Shown: positions 43,956-53,014, numbered from the stretch's first letter. The stretch is DNA of 64,000 bases from Streptomyces sp. NBC_00568 (GCF_026341855.1 NZ_JAPENW010000001.1:186001-250000); one strand, 5' to 3'. Notes: a model not told the origin generated them from the letters alone. Numbers and translations: made by a program.

Positions 43956-45152
43956 TCAGCCCTTGATCTCGGTCCAGGCCTGGACCCACTTCGCGTACGG
44001 GACGCACTTGACGTCGGTGCGGCCGTCGAGGCACTGCTCGATGGGCGTGTTCCAGAACGCGATGTTCTTCCAGTAGCTCTCGTCGGTGGCGTGGTAGGTG
44101 TCGCAGAAGGTCTTGTCGCTGGTCTCCTCGCACGCCTCGGCGTTGGCGGGCGCCTCCCCGAAGTACTCGGCGACCTGGGCGTTCACCTTCGGTGAGATGA
44201 TCCAGTCCATCCACTTGTAGGCGCAGTTGGGGTGCTTGGCCCCGGCCGAGATCATCCAGGTGTCGGACCAGCCGGTGGAACCCTCCTTGGGCACGAAGGC
44301 CTTGACCTTGGCCCCCTCGTCGGCCGTGAGGTTGGCGATGACCTGCCAGGTGGTACCGACCACGGAGTCCCCGCTCTTGAACGCGGAGATCTCCTTGAGG
44401 TAGTCGCTCCAGTACTCCCCCACGTTCGCGCTCTGCTTCTTCAGCAGCGCGACGGCCGCGTCGAACTGCTTCTGGTCGAGCGCGTAGGGGTCCTTGATCT
44501 TCAACTCGGGCTTGGTCGCCTTCAGATACAGCGCCGCGTCGGCGATGTAGATCGGTGAGTCGTACGCGGTGACGTGGCCCTTGTTCGCCGGGGCGTCGTC
44601 GAAGACCGCCGACCAGGACGTGGGCGCGGGGGTGACCTTCTCGGTGTTGTACATCAGGAGGTTGGCGCCGCGGCCGTGCGGGATGCCGTACATCTGGCCG
44701 TCGACGGAGTTCCAGGCGCCCTTCTTCAGGCCGCTGAAGACGTCCTTGTAGTTCGGTACGAGGCCGGTGTTGACCGGGGCCGCGTCGCCCGAGGCTATGA
44801 GCCGGAGGGAGGCGTCTCCGGAGGCGGAGACCGCGTCGTACTGGCCGGTCTTCATCAGCTTGACCATCTCGTCGGAGCTGGCGGCGACCTTGGAGTTGAC
44901 CTGACAGCCGGTCTGCTTCTCGAAGTCCCCGACCCAGTCGACCTTCGGATCGTTGGAACCGTCCTCGACATAGCCGGCCCAGGCGATCAGGTTGACCTGC
45001 CCCTCGGTCTTGCCGAGCTTCGACTGCGCCTTGAGGTCGGGCGGGTTGAGGCCGGTGGACGAGGAAGAGCCGGTGTCGGACGATCCGCAGGCGGTGGCCG
45101 CGAGGAGCACCGCGACGGCGGTGGCGGCCTTGAGGGTTGGGGTGAGGCGCAC
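43956..45152 (-). CDS. Pot-type ABC substrate-binding lipoprotein (PotD-like)
   Basis: Start placed at GTG 45152 because GGAG lies six bases upstream; an ATG four codons earlier has no site. The signal peptide ends LLAATAC, with the lipidated Cys at about 20. The mature 398-residue precursor matches PotD-type folds: VNLIAWAGYVEDG (first strand, with a Trp used in ligand boxes), YDAVSASGD and a C-terminal MISAGAKHPNCAYKWMDWI. Several paired cysteines suggest disulphides. The family binds polyamines, but also opines and other cations, so the substrate is open. Confidence 0.85.
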   Translation of the reverse strand: MRLTPTLKAATAVAVLLAATACGSSDTGSSSSTGLNPPDLKAQSKLGKTEGQVNLIAWAGYVEDGSNDPKVDWVGDFEKQTGCQVNSKVAASSDEMVKLMKTGQYDAVSASGDASLRLIASGDAAPVNTGLVPNYKDVFSGLKKGAWNSVDGQMYGIPHGRGANLLMYNTEKVTPAPTSWSAVFDDAPANKGHVTAYDSPIYIADAALYLKATKPELKIKDPYALDQKQFDAAVALLKKQSANVGEYWSDYLKEISAFKSGDSVVGTTWQVIANLTADEGAKVKAFVPKEGSTGWSDTWMISAGAKHPNCAYKWMDWIISPKVNAQVAEYFGEAPANAEACEETSDKTFCDTYHATDESYWKNIAFWNTPIEQCLDGRTDVKCVPYAKWVQAWTEIKG

Positions 45153-45190
45153 GGCGTACTCCATACGTGACGGGGGACTGAGCGTGGGAG

Positions 45191-46228
45191 TCAGCGGGGG
45201 TCGGGGACCTGGAAGGTGTGGCGGCGGTGCCACTGGAGCCGGACCCGGGTGCCGCGCAGGGCGGCGACGTCCTCGGAGGAGGTCTCCAGGTTCTGCTGGA
45301 GCGCGGTGAGGCGGCCGCCCGCGTCGAGGTCCACCAGGAAGCGGGTGGAGTCGCCGAGGTAGACGACCTCGGCGACGGTGCCGGTGGCGGTGGAGTGCTC
45401 CGGCTCGTCCGCCTCGGCGGACTCCTTGAGGACCCGGATCTTCTCGGGCCGGATGCTGTAGGTGCCCGGGGCGCCGACGACCTGTTGCGCCGACTGGCCC
45501 TCGAGCAGGTTGGACGTGCCGACGAAACCCGCGACGAACGGGGTGGCGGGGCGTTCGTAGATCTCGGCCGGGGTGCCGACCTGTTCGATGCGGCCCTGGT
45601 GGAAGACGGCGATGCGGTCGCTCATCGTCAGGGCCTCCTCCTGATCGTGGGTGACGAACACGAAGGTGATGCCGACCTCGCGCTGGATCGCCTTGAGTTC
45701 GACCTGCATCTGCTCGCGGAGCTTGAGGTCGAGGGCGCCGAGCGGCTCGTCGAGCAGCAGGACGCGGGGGCGGCCGACGAGGGCCCTGGCGAGGGCGACG
45801 CGCTGGCGCTGGCCTCCGGAGAGCTGGCCCGGACGGCGCCGGCCGAACCCTTCGAGACGTACGTCGGCGAGTGCCTTGCGGGCCCTGACGAGCCGCTCGG
45901 CCTTCCGCACCTTGCGGACCTTGAGTCCGTAGGCGACGTTCTGTTCGACGGTCATGTGCGGGAACAGGGCGTAGTCCTGGAAGACCGTGTGCACGTCCCG
46001 TTCGAAGGGGGCGAGACCGGTGACCTCCTGGCCGGCCAGCTCGATCCGGCCCGCGGTAGGGCTCTCGAATCCGGCGATCATCCGCAGGACGGTGGTCTTG
46101 CCCGAGCCGGACGGGCCGAGCATCGAGAAGAACTCGCCGTCGGCTATCTCCAGATCGACTCCTGCCACGGCGGTCGTGTCACCGAACGCCTTTCGCAGGC
46201 CCTGGAGCCGGATCGCCTTTGCCTCCAT
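45191..46228 (-). CDS. Pot-type ABC transporter ATPase (PotA-like)
   Basis: A 345-residue ATPase: Walker [10 protein letters not shown] (about 39-47), Q-loop FQDYALFPH, signature LSGGQRQR, Walker [10 protein letters not shown]-loop THDQ. A C-terminal TOBE domain (about 265-345) contains the regulatory [10 protein letters not shown]. First gene of the operon; AAAGG lies ten bases before the ATG. It diverges from the FadR-like gene. Confidence 0.92.
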   Translation of the reverse strand: MEAKAIRLQGLRKAFGDTTAVAGVDLEIADGEFFSMLGPSGSGKTTVLRMIAGFESPTAGRIELAGQEVTGLAPFERDVHTVFQDYALFPHMTVEQNVAYGLKVRKVRKAERLVRARKALADVRLEGFGRRRPGQLSGGQRQRVALARALVGRPRVLLLDEPLGALDLKLREQMQVELKAIQREVGITFVFVTHDQEEALTMSDRIAVFHQGRIEQVGTPAEIYERPATPFVAGFVGTSNLLEGQSAQQVVGAPGTYSIRPEKIRVLKESAEADEPEHSTATGTVAEVVYLGDSTRFLVDLDAGGRLTALQQNLETSSEDVAALRGTRVRLQWHRRHTFQVPDPR

Positions 46229-46309
46229 GGGCGGGGAACCTTTCTGGTGCAGGTGTGCGTTGCAACACTGACCGGAAAGATATGAAGTCATAGTTCAAAT
46301 CTCAAGACC

Positions 46310-46324
46310 CCTTTAGAGTAAAGG
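46310..46324. promoter_or_regulatory. Perfect palindrome between ATPase and FadR-like genes
   Basis: CCTTTA-GAG-TAAAGG, a perfect six-base inverted repeat in the divergent promoter region, 26 bases before the regulator start. A strong candidate operator for that regulator. Confidence 0.55.
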
Positions 46325-46350
46325 TTGAGTCAACGCACAAGGTGGTGACC

Positions 46351-47169
46351 GTGAAGCAACACAGGGGCGACGGCGTCCGCAGAGCCGTCTTCACTCCCGT
46401 GGACAACCGCGCGCGCGTCGAGACGGTCGTACACCGGATCGGCGACGCCATCGAGCTCGGGCTGCTCGCCGACGGCGAGCAGCTGCCCGGCGAGATGGAG
46501 CTGGCCGGGCAGCTCGGCGTGTCCACGGTCACCCTGCGCGAGGCCCTCATGGCCCTGCGGCAGCAGGGTCTGGTCACCACGCGGCGGGGGCGCGGGGGCG
46601 GCAGCTTCGTGTCCCTGCCCGAAGTGCCGGGCGAGGAACGGCTGAAGGCCCGGCTGGCCGGCTGGAGCACCGAGGAACTGCGGGACTTGGGCGACCACTG
46701 GGCAGCCGTGTCCGGAGCGGCCGCCCGGCTCGCGGCGCAGCGGACGGAACCGGACGACCTCAAGGCGCTGCGCCGCACGCTGGACGACCTGGCGTCCGCC
46801 GAGGACGCCGCCGCCCGCAGCCGCGTCTACGGCCGCTTCCATGTCGAGCTCGCCGCGGCGGCGCAGTCCGCCCGGCTGACCCGTGAACAGGTCGTGCTCC
46901 AGACGGAGGTGGGGGCGCTGATGTGCCTCGTGCTCGGGGACGACGAATATCGTGAAGAAGTCGCAGACCGTCACCGCTCCGTAATCTCCGCCGTGCAAGA
47001 TGGGGCCCACGATTCGGCCAGAGCGCTGGCCGAGCGGTGCGTACAGGACTCGACGGCGCGGCTCATCACCCTCCGCCTCGCGATGCCACGCGCCGTGTCC
47101 GGTCCCCGTCCGCTGGAGGGCACCCATGAGCAGGAGCCCAGGCCCGGCCGGCGCGACCGCGACGCTTGA
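46351..47169 (+). CDS. GntR/FadR-family regulator
   Basis: A 272-residue regulator. The winged helix (about 20-85) has GEQLPGEMELAGQLGVSTVTLREAL. The all-helical effector domain (about 110-240) resembles FCD/FadR-C, with DRHRSVISAVQDG near the end. GTG at 46351 is favoured by AAGG upstream over GTG at 46342. It diverges from the Pot-type operon and probably represses it. Its end overlaps the cache-domain gene by 44 bases. Confidence 0.83.
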   Translation: MKQHRGDGVRRAVFTPVDNRARVETVVHRIGDAIELGLLADGEQLPGEMELAGQLGVSTVTLREALMALRQQGLVTTRRGRGGGSFVSLPEVPGEERLKARLAGWSTEELRDLGDHWAAVSGAAARLAAQRTEPDDLKALRRTLDDLASAEDAAARSRVYGRFHVELAAAAQSARLTREQVVLQTEVGALMCLVLGDDEYREEVADRHRSVISAVQDGAHDSARALAERCVQDSTARLITLRLAMPRAVSGPRPLEGTHEQEPRPGRRDRDA

Positions 47170-47905
47170 CGCCACCCCCGAGGCGGCCGTCGCCGCGCAG
47201 GTCCGCTCCACGCTCGAGGCCGTCTTCGAAGCGGTCGCCGAGACCCGCGCCGACACGACCGCTCTCCTCGCCCGCGTCGCCGCGCAGGGCCGCCGCCCCG
47301 CGACGGCGGATCTGGCGGCACTGCGACCGGGGCTGCATCTGCGGCTCACCCGGCGGGAGTTGGTGTCGGGCGCCGGCTTCGTGGCCGCGCCGGGCCTGCT
47401 CGGTGACGTACCGGCGTGGCTGGAGTGGTGGCAGCAGAGCTCCGACGGGGGTGTACGGCCCTTGCTGCTCGACCTCGATCCGGCGCACTCCGCGTACTCC
47501 GACTACACGCACTGGGACTGGTTCGCGCTTCCCCGCGACACCGGGCAGCGCGCGGTCGCCGGGCCCTATGTCGACTACCTCTGCTCCGACGAGTACAGCC
47601 TCACACTGTCCGTACCCGTCCACATGGAGGGCCGGTTCGTCGGGGTCGCCGCGGCCGACGTGTATCTGCGGCACTTCGAGGGCACCGTCGTCCCGCTCCT
47701 CCAGCGGCTGCCCGGAGCGGCCTACCTGGTGAACGCGCGCGGACGGGTGGCGGCGTCCGCCGACCCGGGCCATCTGGCCGGATCGCTCACCAGGGGACCG
47801 GACTTCGCGTCCGTGCTGTCGGCGGCCCGGAGCATGCGCTTCGAGGAAATGCGGCTCGTCCCGTGCGACGGCGTGCCACTCGTCCTCGTGACCCCGGCCG
47901 TCTGA
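47126..47905 (+). CDS. Soluble cache (PDC-like) sensor-domain protein
   Basis: A 259-residue protein starting inside the regulator gene behind GGAGGG. Residues about 5-50 are helical; about 60-240 look like a cache domain: WLEWWQQ, SDYTHWDWFALPRD, GPYVDYLCSDEYSLTLSVPVH and GRFVGVAAADVYL, the beta-sheet pattern of PDC sensors. Most cache domains are extracytoplasmic, but here no signal peptide or membrane helix is seen. The overlap with the FadR-like gene suggests it helps that regulator sense a small molecule (inference). Confidence 0.7.
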   Translation: MSRSPGPAGATATLDATPEAAVAAQVRSTLEAVFEAVAETRADTTALLARVAAQGRRPATADLAALRPGLHLRLTRRELVSGAGFVAAPGLLGDVPAWLEWWQQSSDGGVRPLLLDLDPAHSAYSDYTHWDWFALPRDTGQRAVAGPYVDYLCSDEYSLTLSVPVHMEGRFVGVAAADVYLRHFEGTVVPLLQRLPGAAYLVNARGRVAASADPGHLAGSLTRGPDFASVLSAARSMRFEEMRLVPCDGVPLVLVTPAV

Positions 47906-47918
47906 CTTCGACCGCGTA

Positions 47919-47968
47919 CCGAGGTCCACGACCTGCCGAGGTCTGCAACCTGCCGAGGTCTACGACCG
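47919..47968. repeat. Three tandem 17-base repeats between convergent genes
   Basis: Units begin CCGAGGTC and read CCGAGGTCCACGACCTG, CCGAGGTCTGCAACCTG, then CCGAGGTCTACGACCG. They lie just past the cache-domain gene stop. Confidence 0.75.
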
Positions 47969-48055
47969 CTTACGCGTCCCGCTTCCGGGAAGCCGCACCA
48001 CGGCCCGCGCCCGGTCGAGGACACGCACCAGTGGCCCGAAGGCCGACGGCGCGGG

Positions 48056-48715
48056 TCACACCGCCCGCAGCTCCGCCGCGCCGTTGCGTGTCGTGCGGGC
48101 CTTGCGCGGCGGGCCCGCGACCGGGCGGACGGCCTCGCGCAGCACCAGGGTCATCCGCGTGTAGCCCATGTTCTGAAGGGTCTTGGGCGTGTCGTCGACG
48201 ATCCGGCAGTCCGTGCGGCCCCAGCGCGGGTCGGGGTGCACCAGCGGGCGGACGGCTCCGTCGTGCTCGACGGCGCCGGGACCCACCGCGCGGATCCAGT
48301 GCGGCAGACCGTGCCGATAGGCGGCATCCATGATCGGGTCCTGGGCGATGTCCCGGCGGATCGACTGGAGTCCGCGGTCCTGGCCGTGCCGCTCCACCGC
48401 CGCGGCGAATTGCGCGAGCATCGGCAGGCACCAGCTCGACTCGTGCTCGCCGAGGATCGACCCCGCGTCCGGATGGAACAGGACGAACCGAAGGAAGTTG
48501 TCGCCCGGCATGGCGGTCGGATGGGTACCGACGCCGTCGAAAAGTGTCTCGAATGCGGCGTTGGACAGAACGACGTCCCAGCGGTGGTCGAACACGACGG
48601 AGGGGAAGGGGACGGCCTCAAGCAGCGTGGCGTAGTCCTGGAGGTACGCCTGAGCTTCGAGACTCTCGGGGACAGGTCGCGGCTGGGACCGCTGCCTTCC
48701 TGCCTGGTACGCCAT
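48056..48715 (-). CDS. Stand-alone MmyB-type ligand-binding (PAS-like) protein
   Basis: A 219-residue protein matching only the C-terminal ligand-binding domain of MmyB-type XRE regulators: VVFDHRWDVVLSNAAFETLF (about 40-59), PGDNFLRFVLFHPDA, and the later SSWCLPMLAQF. No helix-turn-helix is present; the first 25 residues are too short and basic for one. The family binds fatty-acid-like ligands. It diverges from an XRE gene 270 bases away that lacks this domain. Confidence 0.78.
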   Translation of the reverse strand: MAYQAGRQRSQPRPVPESLEAQAYLQDYATLLEAVPFPSVVFDHRWDVVLSNAAFETLFDGVGTHPTAMPGDNFLRFVLFHPDAGSILGEHESSWCLPMLAQFAAAVERHGQDRGLQSIRRDIAQDPIMDAAYRHGLPHWIRAVGPGAVEHDGAVRPLVHPDPRWGRTDCRIVDDTPKTLQNMGYTRMTLVLREAVRPVAGPPRKARTTRNGAAELRAV

Positions 48716-48825
48716 CGGGAGGTCACCCCTCTTGCCTCTGCGGCCTTCACGCGGCGCCCCGATCCTGATGCCCCGGGCACAGGCGTGTCAACTATCGTGG
48801 CATTTGGCGCTTGTTGACGGCTGAA

Positions 48826-48847
48826 TCTCGCCACAGTTGTGGCGAGA
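48826..48847. promoter_or_regulatory. Perfect 10-base inverted repeat upstream of the XRE gene
   Basis: TCTCGCCACA-GT-TGTGGCGAGA, just downstream of a TTGACG -35-like element at 48814. It is a strong operator candidate for the divergent XRE and MmyB-type genes. Confidence 0.6.
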
Positions 48848-48883
48848 CCTGGATGTGAGTTCGAGCGAGGGGCTACGCTCCGG

Positions 48884-48951
48884 ATGGTCCCCGGTCTTGG
48901 CACCGGGATGGTTTTCCGACCTTCGTGTCCACATGGTTCCCGACCTTCGTG
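48884..48951. repeat. Three direct repeats with about 25-base spacing in the XRE leader
   Basis: ATGGTTTTCCGACCTTCGTG at 48908 is repeated at 48933 (ATGGTTCCCGACCTTCGTG) with one base missing. A weaker copy, ATGGTCCCCGGTCTTGG, starts at 48884. Confidence 0.65.
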
Positions 48952-48985
48952 AGAGCCACCTGAGAGAGACGTAGGAGATCTGTCG

Positions 48986-49642
48986 GTGACGGATGGCTTC
49001 GAGGTTCCGGGCGCCACGGCGACGGTTCTGCTGCAGGCCGTCGTGGCCCGGGTCACCGCACTCGCCGACCGGCTCGGCGTGCTGCACGCCGAAGTCTTCG
49101 ACGTCCAGCGGCTGTCGACCGGGTCCGGCGTCCCCGAACCCGTGGTGAGGGCCCTGCTCAGCGGCCGCCGCGCCGGGGAGCCCGATCTGCAGGCACGGTT
49201 CCTGCAGCGCCTCGACCTGCTGCGCCGGACCCGGCTCAAGCCCAACGGGCGCCGCTACACCCAGCAGGAGATCGCGGACGGCGCCGGCATGTCGCGTCAG
49301 CAGGCGGGCGCCCTCATCAACGGCGACCGGCGCCCCACCATGGAGCACTGCGACGCCATCCAGCGCTTCTTCCGGGTGCCCGCCGGATTCCTCACGGCCG
49401 AGGACTCCGAAGCGCTCGTGGGCGCCCTGCAGCGCTCGGAACAGGAACTCCTGCAACGGCTCGCCGACCGCGAACGCGCGGCGGCCACCGTCGCCGACGA
49501 TCCCCTGGAGCGGCTGCTCCTCGACCACGGGGTCCGCGGAATCGCCTGGCGGGCCGCGCAGTTGCCCACCGACCAGCACCGGGACAAGGTCGCGGAGTGG
49601 CTGGACATGCTCCTGGAGAGCGTCAAGCGGCCAGAGTCGTGA
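48986..49642 (+). CDS. XRE-family HTH regulator
   Basis: A 218-residue DNA-binding protein, GTG behind GGAG. The HTH is at about 91-125: TQQEIADGAGMSRQQAGALI followed by NGDRRPTMEHCDAIQRFF, the SinR/BldD-like pattern. The N-terminal 80 residues contain a second helical region (VPEPVVRALLSGRRAGEPDL) that resembles a degenerate HTH. First gene of an operon with the ImmA/IrrE-like and DUF6545 genes. Confidence 0.83.
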   Translation: MTDGFEVPGATATVLLQAVVARVTALADRLGVLHAEVFDVQRLSTGSGVPEPVVRALLSGRRAGEPDLQARFLQRLDLLRRTRLKPNGRRYTQQEIADGAGMSRQQAGALINGDRRPTMEHCDAIQRFFRVPAGFLTAEDSEALVGALQRSEQELLQRLADRERAAATVADDPLERLLLDHGVRGIAWRAAQLPTDQHRDKVAEWLDMLLESVKRPES

Positions 49643-49656
49643 GCCGGGGGAGATCA

Positions 49657-50205
49657 GTGGGCATCGGAAGGGAAATGCGCCGTCTGTGCGGCGAGTTGGT
49701 CTCGGAGCTCTCGCTCCCGGCGCCGGCGGCACCCGCCGACCTCTACACGGCGCTGTGCTGCGCGATGAGCAGACGCCGCGGCCGCCCCGTCCAGTTCCGT
49801 ACGGCCGTGTTCCCGCCCGGCACCGCCAGCGGCCTGTGGCTCGACATGGCCGAGCAGGACCTCGTCGTCATCGAGGAACGCACCGCGCCCGACCACCAGT
49901 TGGTCATCCTCGGCCATGAGCTGTGGCACATGAAGGCCGGGCACTGCAGCCATCACGTCGGGGGCGCGGCCGTCGCGGCGCGCTTACTCAGCGACACCGC
50001 GGACCTCGAGGCGACCGTCCTGAGAGTGGCCGCGCGCACCCGATTCGACCTCGCGGACGAGAAGGAGGCCGAGAGCTTCGGTCTTCTGCTCGCCAGCAAG
50101 TGCCGTACCTGGCTGGCCGGTTCGTCGCTGCGCGGCCCGGTGCAGCAGCACGGTCTGGCCGGGCGCATCGAGACCTCCCTGGGCTGCCGCGGGCCACGGG
50201 GCTGA
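49657..50205 (+). CDS. ImmA/IrrE-like (M78) metallopeptidase-type protein
   Basis: A 182-residue protein with the zinc motif HELWH (HExxH, about 89-93) and a later acidic DEKEAESFG that could supply the third ligand, as in IrrE/ImmA. These proteases cleave XRE-type repressors, and the gene follows an XRE gene by 14 bases. GTG at 49657 is chosen for GGGGAG upstream; GTG 49639 and ATG 49675 are alternatives. In streptomycetes this pair recurs with a DUF6545 membrane protein. Confidence 0.82.
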   Translation: MGIGREMRRLCGELVSELSLPAPAAPADLYTALCCAMSRRRGRPVQFRTAVFPPGTASGLWLDMAEQDLVVIEERTAPDHQLVILGHELWHMKAGHCSHHVGGAAVAARLLSDTADLEATVLRVAARTRFDLADEKEAESFGLLLASKCRTWLAGSSLRGPVQQHGLAGRIETSLGCRGPRG

Positions 50206-50218
50206 CGGTCCCGGAACC

Positions 50219-51445
50219 ATGGACGGATCCAGCTACTACATCCCGGCCGTCGCCATGGGCGCCGCCATCGGCTTCAAGGGACCCACGCTCCTGCGCGGCT
50301 GGCGCGACCCGCTGCTGCGTTCCGTGGGTGTGCTGCTCGCCCTCGCCGGTCTGGTGTTCCTCTTCGCGGCCCCGCCCACCATCGCCGCGGTCAACGACAT
50401 CACCGGGATACCCAACGTCTCGGCGCCGCTGGTCTACTGCCTGCTGAGTGCCTACAGCGCCTCGTGTCTGGTGCTCATCATCAACTGGCGCGGCGGACCG
50501 CCCGAGGTGACCCGACGGCTCTCACGCCGCTGGATCCTCGGCTACACCGTGGTCGGCGTGGCGCTGATCGCGCTGTTCGCCCTCGGGGACGCCTCCGTCG
50601 AACGGCTGCGGGACCTCGACACCTACTACGCCAACACCCCCTTCATCCGCGAGATGATCGTGCTCTACCTCGTCTCGCTGACCGCGGCGGGTGTCGCGAT
50701 GAACGTCATGTGCTGGCGCTGGGCCGCCCAGGTGCGCGGCCGGCTGCGCGCCGGGCTGGTGATCATCGCGTTCGGCTCGCTGTGCAACATCCCCTACTCG
50801 GCGGCCAAGCTGACCGCCGTGGTGGCCCGCTGGTTCGGCGGGAACCTCGACGGCCTGAGCACCAACGCGGCACCCGTACTGGCCTCGGCGGGGGCCCAGA
50901 TCACCGCCGTCGGGTTCTGTCTTCCGCTCGCCTTGCAGCGCATCGAGGACAGCTGGAACACCTGGTCGACCTATCGCACACTCGGGCCGCTGTGGCGCGA
51001 ACTGAGGCCGGTCTCCGTGCCGGAGGACCGCGCGGTGCGGATCTCCTGGTGGTCGCCCGCCGAACTCCAGGTCACCCAGCGGGAGTCCGACATCCACGAC
51101 GGCATGCTGAGCCTCTACCCCTACTTCGACTCCGCGGTGCGCTCCCGGGCCTACGGCGCCGCGGTCGCGGCGGGCTCCTCCCCCACCGAGGCGCACGCCG
51201 AGGCGGACGCCGCCATGGTGACGGTCGCCGTGCGGGCCAGGGCCGCCGATCCGGAGGGCCGGGTCATCAGCTCGGCGGAGGAGGTCTCCGCGCCGCCGAC
51301 CGCCGGATCGACGTTCGCGCACACCGACGGCCCGCGGGACCTCGTACGCATGTCCATCGCGCTGCGCCGGTCGCCCGTCGTCGCGGCGGCCCGTGGCCGG
51401 GCGGCGACCAGGGCGGCGAGCGACTCCCGCGAACGAACGGGCTAG
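50219..51445 (+). CDS. DUF6545 / MAB_1171c-family membrane protein
   Basis: A 408-residue protein with seven membrane helices in residues about 5-240 (for example LLRSVGVLLALAGLVFLF) and a cytoplasmic C-terminal domain (about 245-408). That domain starts WNTWSTYRTLGPLWREL, then has QRESDIHDGMLSLYPYFD, the conserved core of the family. It begins 13 bases after the ImmA/IrrE-like gene. The role of the family is unknown. Confidence 0.82.
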   Translation: MDGSSYYIPAVAMGAAIGFKGPTLLRGWRDPLLRSVGVLLALAGLVFLFAAPPTIAAVNDITGIPNVSAPLVYCLLSAYSASCLVLIINWRGGPPEVTRRLSRRWILGYTVVGVALIALFALGDASVERLRDLDTYYANTPFIREMIVLYLVSLTAAGVAMNVMCWRWAAQVRGRLRAGLVIIAFGSLCNIPYSAAKLTAVVARWFGGNLDGLSTNAAPVLASAGAQITAVGFCLPLALQRIEDSWNTWSTYRTLGPLWRELRPVSVPEDRAVRISWWSPAELQVTQRESDIHDGMLSLYPYFDSAVRSRAYGAAVAAGSSPTEAHAEADAAMVTVAVRARAADPEGRVISSAEEVSAPPTAGSTFAHTDGPRDLVRMSIALRRSPVVAAARGRAATRAASDSRERTG

Positions 51446-51571
51446 CCCGGCGACCGGGTCGGCAGGCGGCTCCCGCGAACGAACGGGATGACCGCTCCGG
51501 GCACACCGCCGCGTCCGAAGGAGCGGCTGGTCTCGACGACGGGGTCAGGGGCGACACCGGGTGCCCGGCAC

Positions 51572-51667
51572 GGCACCCGGCGCGGCACCCGGGGCGGCAC
51601 CCGGGGCGGCACCCGGGGCGGCACCCGGGGCGGCACCCGGGGCGGCACCCGGGGCGGCACCCGGGGC
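51572..51667. repeat. Eight tandem copies of a 12-base unit
   Basis: The unit GGCACCCGGGGC is repeated eight times without gaps; only the first copy has one change. Each unit holds the palindrome CCCGGG. It lies between convergent genes and is not in a supported coding frame. Confidence 0.92.
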
Positions 51668-51717
51668 GGGCAGGCCGCCGGGGCGGCGTCTGCCCGGCCG
51701 CCCTCGGAACCACCGCC

Positions 51718-52761
51718 TCAGGTCGCGCTGCGTTCGCTCGCCTCGCGCAGATCCTTCTCCACCGCGCGGTTCTGGACGGTGTCCGGTTGCCCGGCCGCCG
51801 TACCCGGGCGTCCGGCGCGCAGCAGCCCCCGCCAGCGCTCGCGGCTCCAGTCGGCCGCGTTGGTGGTGGTCGTGAACTCCTCGACCAGGGCGAGGAAGCG
51901 CGCGGGATCGCTGTGGAAGGGGAAGTGACCGGCCCCCTCGAAGATCTCTAGGCGGCTGCCCGGCATGGCCTCGTGGGCCCCGTGGGCGTGCCGCACCGGA
52001 ACCACGCTGTCCCGGTCGCCCCAGAGCAGCATGGTGGGCATGCCCTCGGTGAGGTAGCAGCGGTCGAGCATGGTGACCGCCTGGCCGCGCCAGTCGACCA
52101 CCGCCCGCAGGGTCCGGATGAACGCGCTGCGGGAGGTCGCGTCGGGCAGCGCGTCGACGAGGTTCACCAACTCCGGCGCGTCCTGGGCGAGATCGGTGTC
52201 GAGCAGACGCATCAGACGCAGGAAGAGGCCCACTTGGAGGCCCATGCCGGGCAGTCGCAGCGCGGAGAGCATCAGATGGGCACCCGGCAGCGACACGGCG
52301 CGCAGGACGGGGTTGACCTCGCCCCCGACACCGCCCGCGCTGACCAGGATCAGCCGCTCGGTGCGCTCGGGGAACTGGTACGCGAACTGCATCGCCACTC
52401 CCCCGCCCAGCGAATGCCCCACCAGGGTGGCGGACTCGATGTCGAGCGTGGACAGCAGATCACGCACGCCGTTGGCGTAGGCGGCCACCGAATAGTCGGC
52501 GCGCGGTTTGTCCGAGGCGCCGTGGCCGAGCAGGTCGGGCGCGATCACGGTGTGGGTGCGGGCGAGGTCGGGGATCAGCTCCGCCCAGGTCGCCGAGGAG
52601 TCGCCTATGCCGTGGATCAGGACGAGCGCCGGGCCCTCACCGGCCATCCGGTAGGCGCGCCGGTAACCGTGCACGACGCGGTGGTGCAGCCGCAGTTCCC
52701 CGTCACCGACGGAACGCAGCCGCGGGGTGCGCCGCGGATGGCGGGACTGTAAGTCGACCAC
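51718..52761 (-). CDS. Alpha/beta hydrolase
   Basis: A 347-residue hydrolase. The oxyanion region is VLIHGIGDSSATW (about 49-61), the nucleophile elbow GHSLGGG (about 118-124), the acid in LLWGDRDSVVP and the catalytic His in GAGHFPF. GTG at 52761 is chosen for GGGAGG seven bases upstream; the frame continues further upstream without a good site. The last 35 residues are a polar tail. Substrate unknown. It is convergent with the DUF6545 gene. Confidence 0.87.
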   Translation of the reverse strand: MVDLQSRHPRRTPRLRSVGDGELRLHHRVVHGYRRAYRMAGEGPALVLIHGIGDSSATWAELIPDLARTHTVIAPDLLGHGASDKPRADYSVAAYANGVRDLLSTLDIESATLVGHSLGGGVAMQFAYQFPERTERLILVSAGGVGGEVNPVLRAVSLPGAHLMLSALRLPGMGLQVGLFLRLMRLLDTDLAQDAPELVNLVDALPDATSRSAFIRTLRAVVDWRGQAVTMLDRCYLTEGMPTMLLWGDRDSVVPVRHAHGAHEAMPGSRLEIFEGAGHFPFHSDPARFLALVEEFTTTTNAADWSRERWRGLLRAGRPGTAAGQPDTVQNRAVEKDLREASERSAT

Positions 52762-53014
52762 GGGCAGACCTCCCGTTCCCTGGCCGCCGCGAAGGCGGCT
52801 CCCGAGCCGCCGGAACGACGGCTCCGGGGCCGTCCGGTAGGCGGCCCCAGCTCTCGTCACCAGCGTAGGGCCCCTGTCCCACAAGGGATTTCCGTGATGT
52901 TTCGCCTCCGCTAAGCGGGCGAACCTCCCCGCACCGAAACCGGATTGTCAGTGGTGGACGGCAAGCTGGGGTCAGGACCAGTGTCACGACAAGCCAACCG
53001 GGGAGAGCCGTCCG

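Noticed and set aside
51572..51667. Tandem array considered as a CRISPR or protein repeat
   Set aside because: Units are contiguous without spacers and the frames through it lack starts and coding character.
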